A stretch of 64,000 bases of DNA from Bog-756 sp963829235. Lineage in GTDB: Bacteria > Actinomycetota > Acidimicrobiia > Acidimicrobiales > RAAP-2. The stretch lies in NCBI GenBank assembly GCA_963829235.1, contig CAWHIF010000006.1:285050-349049 (forward strand), written 5' to 3'. The stretch's first letter is position 1. Every line of letters starts with the position of its first letter. The notes under the pieces were generated by a model, which saw only the letters and a program-made list of their open reading frames with translations, was not told the origin of the DNA and made no database searches. The translations under genes were made by a program, and so were the position numbers. Of the stretch, positions 33,802 through 42,867 are shown piece by piece.

Positions 33802-35292
33802 ATGGAACGACTCAGTGGGCTCGACGCAAGTTTCCTCTATCTCGAGACCCCGAGCCTCCACATGCACGTGGCCATGACCCTGGTCTTCGACCCGTCGACC
33901 GTCCCGGGGGGCTACTCGTTCGAGCGGATGAAGACCGGGATCGCACGCCGTCTCCCTTGCGCCCCGGTGTTCAGGCGCCGCCTGGTCGAGGTGCCGTTCC
34001 GGCTCGGCCACCCGGTGTGGGTCGAGGACCCGGGCTTCGACATCGACTACCACGTGAGGAGGGCGGCGGTCCCGAAGCCCGGTGGGTTGCGCGAGCTGGC
34101 CGACCTGACCGGGGAGATCACCGGGCACCAGCTGGATCGGGCCCGGCCCCTGTGGGAGATGTGGATCATCGAGGGCCTGGCCGACGACAACATCGGCTTC
34201 GTGGCCAAGATGCACCACTCCACCGTCGACGGCGTGTCGGGGGCCGAACTGCTCTCCGTGCTCTTCGATCTCGACCCCGACCCGGAGCTGCAGGTGGAGC
34301 GGCCCGAGTCCCCGGTCGACGAGCGGATACCGTCGGGGCTGGAGCTGATGGCCCAGGCCGCGGTGGCCCGGTCCATGCGACCCTTCGAGATGACCCGCGA
34401 CATCGTCCGCACCGGTCACCGGGTGCTCAACGTGCGCAAGGTACGCATCGGGGCACCGGATGGGAGCGACCGGTCGAAGGCCGCCCTCCCGCTCTCCGCC
34501 CCCAGGACCTCGTTCAACACCGCCCTGACCTGGCGGCGGAGCGTGACGCTGACCGCCATCGGCCTCGCCGACGTCAAGCGGGTGAAGAACGCCACCGGGA
34601 CCACCGTGAACGACGTCATCCTGGCCGTCTGCACCGGGGCGATGCGCACCTTCCTGCTCGATGGGGACGAGCTCCCCGACAAACCGCTGGTGGCGGTGGT
34701 GCCGGTGTCGGTACGACCGGACATCGGCTCGCCCAGGGGCTCCAACCAGCTCTCGACGATGTTCGTCCACCTCCCGACCAACCTCGACGGTCCCATCGAC
34801 CGCCTGATGGCCATTCACGAGGGCACCAAGGGGGCCAAGGAGGAGCACAACGCCCTGGGGGCCGACACGTTGCAGAGCTGGACCGAGCACGCCACCCCCA
34901 ACGTCTTCGCCAGCGGGGCCCGGCTGTACTCGGCCATGCGGCTGGCCAACCGGCACCGGCCCATCGCCAATCTGGTCATCTCCAACGTGCCCGGTCCGGA
35001 CTTCCCGCTGTATCTGGGCGGTGCCGAGCTGAAGGCCGGCTTCCCGCTCGGACCGGTCATGGAGGGGATGGGACTCAACATCACCGTGATGAGCTACCGG
35101 GGCGTCCTCTACTGGGGGATCATGGCCTGTCCGGACTGCATCCCCGGCCTCTGGAGCCTGACCGCGGCCATCCCACCGGCCCTCGACGAGCTCCTCGATG
35201 CCGCAGGAGAGTCACCGGCCACCTACCGGTCGGAGGACGCGGCCGCGGCTGTCAGGGCATCGGGACTCGACGTCGAGGCGCCCGGCACCTGA
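33802..35292 (+). CDS. wax ester synthase / diacylglycerol acyltransferase (WS/DGAT)
   Basis: A 496-residue acyltransferase that joins acyl-CoA to a long-chain alcohol or diacylglycerol, making storage lipids. The active-site HHxxxDG motif is present as MHHSTVDG (His138, His139, Asp143). The N-terminal MERLSGLDASFLYLE, the central NDVILAVCTGAMR and the late ISNVPGPDFPLYL blocks are all conserved. ATG at 33802 fits the family start exactly. Its 3' end overlaps the convergent lipoprotein gene. Confidence 0.92.
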   Translation: MERLSGLDASFLYLETPSLHMHVAMTLVFDPSTVPGGYSFERMKTGIARRLPCAPVFRRRLVEVPFRLGHPVWVEDPGFDIDYHVRRAAVPKPGGLRELADLTGEITGHQLDRARPLWEMWIIEGLADDNIGFVAKMHHSTVDGVSGAELLSVLFDLDPDPELQVERPESPVDERIPSGLELMAQAAVARSMRPFEMTRDIVRTGHRVLNVRKVRIGAPDGSDRSKAALPLSAPRTSFNTALTWRRSVTLTAIGLADVKRVKNATGTTVNDVILAVCTGAMRTFLLDGDELPDKPLVAVVPVSVRPDIGSPRGSNQLSTMFVHLPTNLDGPIDRLMAIHEGTKGAKEEHNALGADTLQSWTEHATPNVFASGARLYSAMRLANRHRPIANLVISNVPGPDFPLYLGGAELKAGFPLGPVMEGMGLNITVMSYRGVLYWGIMACPDCIPGLWSLTAAIPPALDELLDAAGESPATYRSEDAAAAVRASGLDVEAPGT

Positions 35293-36479
35293 ACCCCGCG
35301 GTACCGGGCGGGGCTCCGGCGCCGACCCCGGTCACGGAGCCCGGGCCACCGCCATCGACGATGCCCCGGAGCACACCCCGATCGGCCGTGCCGAACGTCT
35401 GGGACCCGGGTTGGAACGGGATGACCGCACTGAACCCGTCGACGACGAAGGCGCCGGTGTTGGCCGGACCGAACACGATGTCGGTCGGGTGCCCGGTACC
35501 CGCCCGTGGCGGAAGTCGCACCGGATCGACCGGGTCGGCGAAGGTGGCCAGAGGGACCGGGTTCACCCAGTTGTTGGCCGCGTCGGCCACCAACAGCTCC
35601 GTCCCCGCCGGGTTGAGGGCGATGGACGCCGGATCCGAGATACCGAACTTGTCGAATCCGGTCATGGGCTGCGCGGCGCCGGTGGCGGTGGCGATGGGGA
35701 GCACCCTCCCGCCGTAGTCGGTGCCACCTTGTCCGACCACGTAGACGGTGGCCCCGTTGCCACTGACCACGATGCCATGGGGCGAGTTCACCGACGACAC
35801 CGACAGCCTGGTGGGGATCAGGGCCGCCGGCGGTGGCGGTGGCCGTGTCGACGGGGAACACCCCACCGGCAACGAGCGCGTAGAGCGTCGTGCTGGCCGG
35901 GTCGAGCGCCAATCCGAAGATGGTGTCGCCGGGCCCGAGGTCGAGCGGAGCACCGACCTCGTGGGTGACGGCATCGACCGGGACGATGGTGCTGCCGCTG
36001 GCGGCCAGGACGGTCCTCCCGCCCGGCATGACCACGATGGCGTGGGTGCCGCCCTGACCGGGAATCCTGATGGGCTCCTCGGCCTGCTGCGTGACCAGGT
36101 TGATGGGTATGACCACGTTCTGGACGCTCACCCCGGAGGTCGGGACGGCCGTGCCTCCGGTCGTCCCCGTCGCGCCGGTGGTGACCGGGGGCAGCGTGCG
36201 CCGGGTCGAGGGGGAAGGGGTCACGCCGTCGCTGGTCACCACATAGGCCCACCGACCGTCCGGTGACGTGGCGATGGCGAAGTTCCCGAGGTCCGGAGTC
36301 CCCGAGATGGGCAGCCGGATGTCGGGCTCGGCGGTATGCGTGGCCAGCTCCACCGGTGTCACCGCGTTGGGGCACACCACGTAGCCGAGCGCACCCGGAG
36401 GCGACAACGACGGGGCGACAACTGTCGGTGGCGCCGGCGTGGAGAACAACGAGCAGCCCGAGAGAGCGGTGGCCGCCAC
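35252..36479 (-). pseudogene. YVTN-type beta-propeller lipoprotein, one frameshift
   Basis: An exported beta-propeller protein. A lipoprotein signal ends ALSGC, with basic residues encoded upstream of the GTG at 36479, so the real start may be slightly earlier. Repeats with the blades' typical wording follow: FAIATSPDGRWAYVVT, HAIVVMPGGRTVLAAS, HGIVVSGNGATVYVVG, ASIALNPAGTELLVAD, TDIVFGPANTGAFVVD. The frame changes near 35825-35840, within a GGCGGTGGCGGTGGC run, after VDTATATA. The last blades continue in another frame to 35252. Slippage in that run is the likely cause. Function unknown. Confidence 0.75.
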
Positions 36480-36612
36480 CAGCAGCGCCGGCGTTAGGCG
36501 CCGACGGTGTCGTCGACGGTCCGCTTCCTCCCGACGCGGTGCCGCCGCCCGCGGAGGCGACGGCAGACGGGGCCGAGCCCGACCCGGACCGGTTCAAGTG
36601 CCGGATCCCGAC

Positions 36613-36912
36613 TCAGGAATGTTCGAAATTCGGTGCACCTTCGACGGCGAAGGCGAATTCGTCGACATAGCACCACCACCAGTCCTCCCCCGGCTCGAAC
36701 GACTGCACCAGCGGGTGGCCCGTCTCGTCGAAGTGGGCCGTGGAATGGCGTCCGGGAGAGCTGTCACAGCACCCCACATGACCGCACAGCATGCACACCC
36801 TGAGATGCACCCACCGGCTGCCTTCGCGCAGGCAGTCCTCGCAGCCGTTCGATGACGGTTCGACCTCTTGCACCTGGGCCAGATGGTTGCAGAACTCCTC
36901 GGCATCGGTCAT
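36613..36912 (-). CDS. UBP-type zinc finger protein
   Basis: A 99-residue protein consisting of one ZnF-UBP domain. Zinc ligands appear in GCEDCLREGSRWVHLRVCMLCGH (read as two blocks), GCCDSSPGRHSTAHF and the following TGHPL. In eukaryotes this fold binds ubiquitin's C-terminus. Bacterial stand-alone copies have no settled role. ATG at 36912 gives the compact domain with a short N-terminal helix. Confidence 0.85.
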   Translation of the reverse strand: MTDAEEFCNHLAQVQEVEPSSNGCEDCLREGSRWVHLRVCMLCGHVGCCDSSPGRHSTAHFDETGHPLVQSFEPGEDWWWCYVDEFAFAVEGAPNFEHS

Positions 36913-37005
36913 GCGCGTCTCCTCAAGGCGCAGGGCTCCTCCAACCCCGGGTGCCGGGCGCGAGCGGGTCGGCAACCGATGGTACCGGTCGATCGACGGT
37001 CGCCG

Positions 37006-38620
37006 TCATCGGGCTCCGATCGCCCGCACCGCCAGGGGGACCGGCATGCAGCCGGAATGGGCCAGCGCGTCGTGGAAGTCGCGGAGCACGCCTCCGCCGC
37101 CCACCCAGTCGTCCCGCGCCTGCTCGATGGCCATGGCCCCGGTCAGGTAGGCAGACGCCTGGGTCGGCCAGGCACAGTAGCGGGCCACCTCCGACCGGGC
37201 CGTGGGCAACGGGAGCAGCGCCTTGTCGTGCATGAAGGCCACGGCATCGTCGACGGACATCTCCCCGGTGTGGAGCGAGGTGTCGACCACGATGCGGGCG
37301 GCCCGGAACAGGCGGGCCTCGAGCTGGCCGAGCTCCTGCTCGGGTGTGAAGAAGCCGGCATCCCGCATCATCCCCTCGGCGTAGAGTGCCCATCCCTCGG
37401 CGAAATAGTCGGACGTGAAGATCCTGCGCACCTCCCGCGATTCCTTGGTGGTCATCAGGTGCCAGTGGTGGCCGGGGTAGGCCTCGTGGACAGCGGTGGT
37501 GGCCATCGAATAGGTCGCGTTGCTCTCGAGCAGGCCGTCGATCTCTTCTGCATCCCCGTCGTCCACCGGGTACGGCACGAAGAAATAGCCCTCGCGGGAG
37601 GGCTTGAACATGGGCGGGGCGATGTAGCAGGCCACCGCCAACGTTGCCCGCACCGCGGGCGGAGCCGGGAGGACGAGGCAGCGTTCGTCCGGGGGGTCGG
37701 TGACCAGCCCCCGGTCGATCATGAAGCGCCGGGCCTCGAGGCAGATGGTCTCGTACTCCGCCCGCATGGCCTCGATCGACGTCGGATGGACCTGCTGGAG
37801 CTGGCGTACCACCGCGGCCCAGTCATCCGAGCCGCCGGTGATGCGTGCGGCGACCTCCGCCATCCTGCCCGCCACCCGGTGGTACTCGTCCCACCCCTGC
37901 TGGCGCAGAGACCGGACATCCGTGTCGAGCAGTTCCCCCTTTTCGAGGACAGCGTTGTACCGGTCCTCTCCGAAGACGTACGTGCCCGTGCACGCCGGCG
38001 CCAGTGCTCGCAGGTGATCGGCGAATTCCTCGTATGCCCGGGCCCCGATCTCCCCGGCCTCGCCCAGCCGCCTCCGGTTGTCGGGCTCGGGAGGCCAGCA
38101 GGGCCACCTCATTCCGGGCGAACCCGACGTTGGCCACGCACTCGGACAGGCTGCGCTCGACGATGAGTCGGCTGGCCAGCGACGGGTCGAGATTATGACG
38201 GGCGTCGTCGAGCACGTCCCCGATGCCGTGCAGCCGGGCGACGGCTGCGTCGGTGAGCTCGTCCTCGGACCGCATGGCCAGGAGGAAGAGCTCGGTGATG
38301 CCGGTTTCGAGGTAGCTCTCGGGGGAGCGCCGCCACTCCTCCCAGTCGGCCACGGCCACCCGGCGGTCCAGTCGGGCGATGACCAGCGCCCGATCGATGG
38401 ACTGGTCGAACGTGAGGGTACCGACGTCGAAATCCCTGAAGCGCCGGGTCCACGCGTCGTCGTCGGCGGCGCGGCGTTCGAATCCGGCTGCGGACAGATC
38501 GTCGAGGCGGTCGTCGAAGCCGTCCCGACCCACGACGGACGCCATCCGGGGCGATTCTTCGAACTCTCTGGCCATCAGCTGGCCGATCGCCTGCTCGAAG
38601 GCATCGGTCGGTGGGGTCAT
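37006..38620 (-). pseudogene. DUF885-family putative metallopeptidase, one frameshift
   Basis: A DUF885 protein of about 540 residues. The zinc site is TAVHEAYPGHHWH (HExxxH-like), with SDYFAEGWALYAEGMM downstream, both hallmarks of this family. The N-terminal part runs from ATG 38620 (TPPTDAFEQAIGQLMAREF) to about 38100, ending near FARNEVALLAS. The rest continues from there in another frame as DNRRRLGEAGEIGARAYEEF, to 37006. The join is seamless at protein level, so a single indel near 38075-38105 is likely. Family members are carboxypeptidase-like by fold, mostly uncharacterised. Confidence 0.82.
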
Positions 38621-38678
38621 CTGTCGGAGTATAAGAACCCGTCCGCGGTCGGTCTGGGTCTGGCGCCGGTGCCGGCGG

Positions 38679-40418
38679 TCAGAACGGCAGGTACGACTCC
38701 GATCGACCACTCGACACCAACGCGGAGGCCACGTGGTCGGCCAGCATCTCGAGCGGCCTGATCTCCTCGCTGCTCAACTGCACGGGCCTCGAGTGGGCCA
38801 GGACGACGCTGCCCACCCGGGTCCGGTGGGCCCAGAGCGGGAGCACGACCACGGCCCTGGCTCCGCCGTCGCGCAGTGAACCGGTCCCCACGAACCCCCG
38901 GCCCAGCGCATCGGATCCGGTGTAACACGATCGGATCTCGCCCACCAACGAGGACAGCGCGTGGAGATCGGCCGACGCCAGATTGAAGAGGTCCTCGGCC
39001 AGGGGGCCGGCGGCCGCGACCACGGAGTGCCCACCGGACGTGGTGAGGACGAGTGCGGCCGAGTCCAGCTGTGACGCCTCCTTCACGCATCGCACCAGAC
39101 GCTCCGCCATGTGCGGTTCGTCGGTGATCCCCGAGATGGCCACAGACGCCTGGACCGTCCGGTCCCACGCCGATTCCTCCAGGGTGTCGCCGATGGCATG
39201 GAGCCGGTCGGCCAGCATCGCCGCCCCGCGCTCCAGTCGCTCCAGCATGCCTTCGGGCAGCGGGACCAGGGACTCGATGTTGAGGGCGCCGATGGTCGAG
39301 TCCCCGATCCTGATCGGAACACAGATCTCCGAGACGACCCCGGGGATGGCCTCGAGGTAGTCAGGGCTGACCGAGACGTCCGGCACCACGATCGGTTCAC
39401 CTGTCATCCAGGTGCGTCCGGTGATACCGGCCGATCCGCACATGCCGTCGAGGATCTGCCAGAGGCCCCGCTGGGCGATGCAGCGCAGCTCGCCGCGCCG
39501 TTCGAGATAGATGCTCGGCATGACCTGGCCCTGCCGGAACAGATGCTCGACCACCACCGAGCAGGCCCGGCGGGAATCCGGCGCCCGGTCGAGTGCCTCG
39601 GCCAGCTTCTCGTCGGACGACACACCGCCCGTACCCCGGTTCGGCGCCCGGGTTGCTGTCGGGTGGGGGGAGTCGACGGTCGGCCATGGCGGACCAGGAC
39701 GGGCGAGGAGATAGCCCTGCACCAGGTGGACCTCGGCATCGCAGAGGATGTCGAGCTCGGTTTCGGATTCCACCCCTTCGGCGATCACGCTGGTGCCCAC
39801 GTCGCGGGCGAAGGCCACCATGGCGCTGACCAGGGCGCGACGGTTCTTGTCCGTACCGAGGTCGCGTACCAGCTCCCGGTCGAGCTTCAAGAAGTCAGGG
39901 GTGAGCTCGATGACGTGGCGCAGGCTCGAGTATCCGGCCCCTGCGTCGTCGATGGCGATCCGGACGCCCCGGGCCAGCCAGGGTTCGAGGTCGTGGCGGA
40001 GCAGGCAGTAGTCGGCCACGGCCTCCTGCTCGGTCAATTCGATCACCAGGCGGTCGGGGAGGTCGTCCAGGACCTGCGTGGCCGCCGGATCGGCCAGCAG
40101 CGACGGGCTCAGGTTCACGAACAGCAACCGCTCCTCGGGGATGGGCCCGAGCTTCGCCGCGGCGGCCAGACAGGCGACCTCCAGCTCGCGGCGGAGTCCG
40201 AACTGCTCGGCCTTGGCCAACCACCAGTCGGGGGCCCGAACGGGTTCGAGCGGCATACGGGCGAGGGCCTCGTAGCCCACGATGAGCTGGTCGGCCGGCC
40301 GGACCACCGGCTGGACCACCGACTGCACGACCCCCGGTTCGCACAGCGCCAGGACCGACTCACGGACGGCAGCGGAGTCGTCGCGTCCTGCTCCCAGGCG
40401 AACAGTACGCAGAGCCAT
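38679..40418 (-). CDS. EAL-domain c-di-GMP phosphodiesterase with C-terminal GAF domains
   Basis: A 579-residue protein. The EAL domain (about 20-260) keeps the catalytic set: GYEALARM (EAL), LFVNLSP, IELTEQE, IDDAGAGYSSL, LKLDREL and AEGVES. It should therefore hydrolyse c-di-GMP to pGpG. After a linker there are two GAF-like regions (about 280-420 and 430-575), which could bind a small ligand and control the EAL domain. There is no GGDEF domain. ATG at 40418 is preferred because upstream residues are not conserved. Confidence 0.87.
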   Translation of the reverse strand: MALRTVRLGAGRDDSAAVRESVLALCEPGVVQSVVQPVVRPADQLIVGYEALARMPLEPVRAPDWWLAKAEQFGLRRELEVACLAAAAKLGPIPEERLLFVNLSPSLLADPAATQVLDDLPDRLVIELTEQEAVADYCLLRHDLEPWLARGVRIAIDDAGAGYSSLRHVIELTPDFLKLDRELVRDLGTDKNRRALVSAMVAFARDVGTSVIAEGVESETELDILCDAEVHLVQGYLLARPGPPWPTVDSPHPTATRAPNRGTGGVSSDEKLAEALDRAPDSRRACSVVVEHLFRQGQVMPSIYLERRGELRCIAQRGLWQILDGMCGSAGITGRTWMTGEPIVVPDVSVSPDYLEAIPGVVSEICVPIRIGDSTIGALNIESLVPLPEGMLERLERGAAMLADRLHAIGDTLEESAWDRTVQASVAISGITDEPHMAERLVRCVKEASQLDSAALVLTTSGGHSVVAAAGPLAEDLFNLASADLHALSSLVGEIRSCYTGSDALGRGFVGTGSLRDGGARAVVVLPLWAHRTRVGSVVLAHSRPVQLSSEEIRPLEMLADHVASALVSSGRSESYLPF

Positions 40419-40547
40419 GCGCTTGCATCGACGGAAACGGGACCCATCTTGAGCTGGTCGGGCCAAGATTTTCGTGGCCCGATGCGGGCCGGGGGCCGGT
40501 ATCGGCCGGCTTCCCGGCTGGGCTCGGCCGGCCCCTGCCGACCTCGT

Positions 40548-41606
40548 TCACATGGTGGCGACGAGGTCCGCCGGGACGGTGACGGCGAGCAACCCGGCCA
40601 CCGCCGGCGCCCACCAGGTGGCGCTCGGCCTCCGCCGGTCGATCGCCGCCGCCAGACGGTGGGTGGCGGGATGCCCGCCGGTCACCACCGCCACCTGCGG
40701 GGAGGTGCGGGGGCTGCCGTGGACGCCCCGCACGGGAAGCTCGACCGGCGAGAACCAGCGCCCGGCCCGGGCCCAGGCCAGGACGGTTTCGTCGTCGACT
40801 CTCCGCGTGCCCTCGACGCCGGGCACCTCGGTCATCCACCGGTCGTCGCGGGCCATCTCCCCGCCGGCGACGGCCACCGCGCCATCGTCGATGACCAGCC
40901 CGCCCAGCCCGAGCCGGCCGGCTGCGGCACGGAGGTCGATGGGCACCGGTTGGACGACGGCTTCCTGGCTGTGGTCGCTCACCACGATGACCACCCAACT
41001 GCTCCACTCGGTGCGCAACGCCTCGGTGATCGACCCGAGGAGGGCGTCCGCCCGGCCGTAACGCCGCCGCGCCTCCGGACTGTCCGGGCCGAAGATGTGG
41101 GCGGCTGTATCGGGCTCGTTGAGCTGGGCGACGATCAGCTCGGCGTCACCGCCCACGGCGTCGAGCACCCGCGCCGCCGTCTCGCGGTCCTTCGCGTAGC
41201 CCAGCACGTCGAGGGCGACACCATCGGCAAACCCACCGTCGGGCCAGACGGAGTCGGCCGCCCGGGCCCCCGTGACCCCCACGAGGTGGTAGTCACCGAA
41301 CACCGCCGCGCTGCGCCGGCCGGCGGCGCACATCGCATCGAAGATCGTCGGCGACGACGGGCCCCGCTGCCACGACGGGACTGGGCCGTCGGGTGTGGGA
41401 ATCTCGTTGGCCACGATCCCGTGCACGCCCGGGGCCACGCCGGTGACGAACGTGGCGTGGTTCGGGTAGGTCGATGTGGGCATCACGCCGAGCCCGCCCT
41501 CGGGGCACCACCCGCCGGTTCGGGCCAGCGAGGTCAGGACGGGCATGGTCTCGCCGTTCACGTGTCTCGGGGACACGCCATCGAGTACGAGGAAGAGCAC
41601 CCTCAT
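40548..41606 (-). CDS. alkaline phosphatase-superfamily NPP-type phosphodiesterase/phosphonoacetate hydrolase-like
   Basis: A 352-residue enzyme of the nucleotide pyrophosphatase/phosphodiesterase branch. The two-zinc site is complete: Asp in LVLDGVS (about 8), nucleophile Thr in MPTSTYPNHATF, the Asp/His pair in NEPDTAAHIFG, the Asp-His in VVSDHSQE, and a late His in RGVHGSP. No signal peptide is visible, so it is probably cytoplasmic. Phosphonoacetate hydrolase has the same fold. With the PhnZ-like gene 49 bp upstream, an organophosphonate substrate is possible. That is inference. Confidence 0.82.
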   Translation of the reverse strand: MRVLFLVLDGVSPRHVNGETMPVLTSLARTGGWCPEGGLGVMPTSTYPNHATFVTGVAPGVHGIVANEIPTPDGPVPSWQRGPSSPTIFDAMCAAGRRSAAVFGDYHLVGVTGARAADSVWPDGGFADGVALDVLGYAKDRETAARVLDAVGGDAELIVAQLNEPDTAAHIFGPDSPEARRRYGRADALLGSITEALRTEWSSWVVIVVSDHSQEAVVQPVPIDLRAAAGRLGLGGLVIDDGAVAVAGGEMARDDRWMTEVPGVEGTRRVDDETVLAWARAGRWFSPVELPVRGVHGSPRTSPQVAVVTGGHPATHRLAAAIDRRRPSATWWAPAVAGLLAVTVPADLVATM

Positions 41607-41655
41607 CCGGCGACCGCCGTCTGTGAGCCGGTCCCTCGTCGTCCCGCCCCGGCGG

Positions 41656-42207
41656 TCATCCCGCGACCAGCTCCAGTGTGGACAGCCAGGCGTCGAGGGC
41701 GGGCACCTTCGCCCCTGGATCCTTGGCCGCCTCGTCCGCCCGCCGGAGCTCGACCGCAGGCGCAAAGAGCGGGGAGGCCCGGAACAGGGACAGCTCGTCG
41801 GCCGTCATCGACTCGCCCTGCTCGGCCAGCGTCGACAGGCTGCCCTCCGACAGCTGCTCCCGATACGACCCGTCCACCGTGACCAAGAAGCGCTTCGCCG
41901 GAACATGGCTCTCGATGAGCGCCGCCACCCGTTCGCCGAAGACCGGGCGCACAAAGGCCGCGCCCACCGCACCGTGGACATCCGCGCATCCCGGCCTCAG
42001 CACATGGCCCACGTCGTGGAGGAGTCCTGCCACCTGGAGCTCGTCGTCATCCGGGTTGGAGGCGCGCAGGTGCGCAGCGCACTGGAGCCCGTGATGGAGG
42101 ATGCTGAGCCCGGTGACCTCCTCATTCGGCTCCTCCATCGAGCCGGCTTCGCGCAGCAGGCCGATGACGGTGACCAGGCTCGGTCGATCGGCGACAGCCT
42201 CTCTCAT
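41656..42207 (-). CDS. PhnZ/TmpB-like HD-domain diiron oxygenase
   Basis: A 183-residue HD-fold protein. The metal ligands are in order: His in SILHHGLQCA, His-Asp in GLLHDVGH, His in DVHGAVGA, His in IESHVPAKR, and Asp in ELRRADEAAKDPG. The block SMTADELSLFRASP before the last ligand and the RRxDxAAK ending match HD proteins of phosphonate-degradation operons (PhnZ, TmpB), which are mixed-valence diiron oxygenases cleaving C-P bonds. ATG at 42207. It precedes the NPP-type hydrolase by 49 bp, probably one transcript. Confidence 0.8.
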   Translation of the reverse strand: MREAVADRPSLVTVIGLLREAGSMEEPNEEVTGLSILHHGLQCAAHLRASNPDDDELQVAGLLHDVGHVLRPGCADVHGAVGAAFVRPVFGERVAALIESHVPAKRFLVTVDGSYREQLSEGSLSTLAEQGESMTADELSLFRASPLFAPAVELRRADEAAKDPGAKVPALDAWLSTLELVAG

Positions 42208-42276
42208 CCACAAGATCCTAGGCCCGGCCGTCAGGGGCACGGCGGGGCGGGGGCGGTGACGGTCGCCGCTGGACAG

Positions 42277-42867
42277 CTAGCGGAGCGCGGGGACCAGGAA
42301 CTCGTCCACCCAACGACGGACACTGGCCGGATCGTCGGCGTCCACGGCATCGCCGGGGACGGTGACGAGCGACAGCACCGTTCGCATGACCCACTCCCCC
42401 GCTCGGGCGATGTCGAGATCGGCCCGGACCTCGCCGCGGGAACGGGCGGCTTCGAGGTACGGGTGCCAGAACAGGGCCATGCCCGGCATCATCTCCCGCA
42501 ATCCGACACCGACCGTCTCGGCGTAGACCGCCGGCTCCTCCGCCTTGAGCCGGAGCAGGAGGGCTCCCGGCTTGTGCTCCCTCGATATCCGCACCGCCTC
42601 CGCCACCTGTGCGGCGATGCCCCGGACAGCGGAGACCCGGGCGTGGGCCTCGGCCCAGAACATCTCGTCCGTCCGGGCCAGCGCGGCGACGACCAGCGAC
42701 GCCTTGTCCGGGAAGTGCTTGTACAGCCAGGCGCGGGACATTCCCGCCTCGTGCGCGATCTCGATGACCGTCGTCCGGCGGATGCCCGACCGACGGAGGC
42801 ACCGTTCGGCCGCGGCCAGCAGGCGGTCCCGGCTCCCGACAGCGCCCAGGTCGGTCGCCGGGCTCAC
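42277..42867 (-). CDS. TetR-family transcriptional regulator
   Basis: A 196-residue TetR regulator. Its HTH is in residues about 12-58 (LLAAAERCLRRSGIRRTTV, then AGMSRAWLYKHFPDKASLV). GTG at 42867 overlaps the stop of the monooxygenase gene (GTGA), so it is cotranscribed with it. It probably represses the monooxygenase and the divergent alcohol dehydrogenase through the palindrome at 44843-44862, in the promoter region of both. Confidence 0.88.
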   Translation of the reverse strand: MSPATDLGAVGSRDRLLAAAERCLRRSGIRRTTVIEIAHEAGMSRAWLYKHFPDKASLVVAALARTDEMFWAEAHARVSAVRGIAAQVAEAVRISREHKPGALLLRLKAEEPAVYAETVGVGLREMMPGMALFWHPYLEAARSRGEVRADLDIARAGEWVMRTVLSLVTVPGDAVDADDPASVRRWVDEFLVPALR

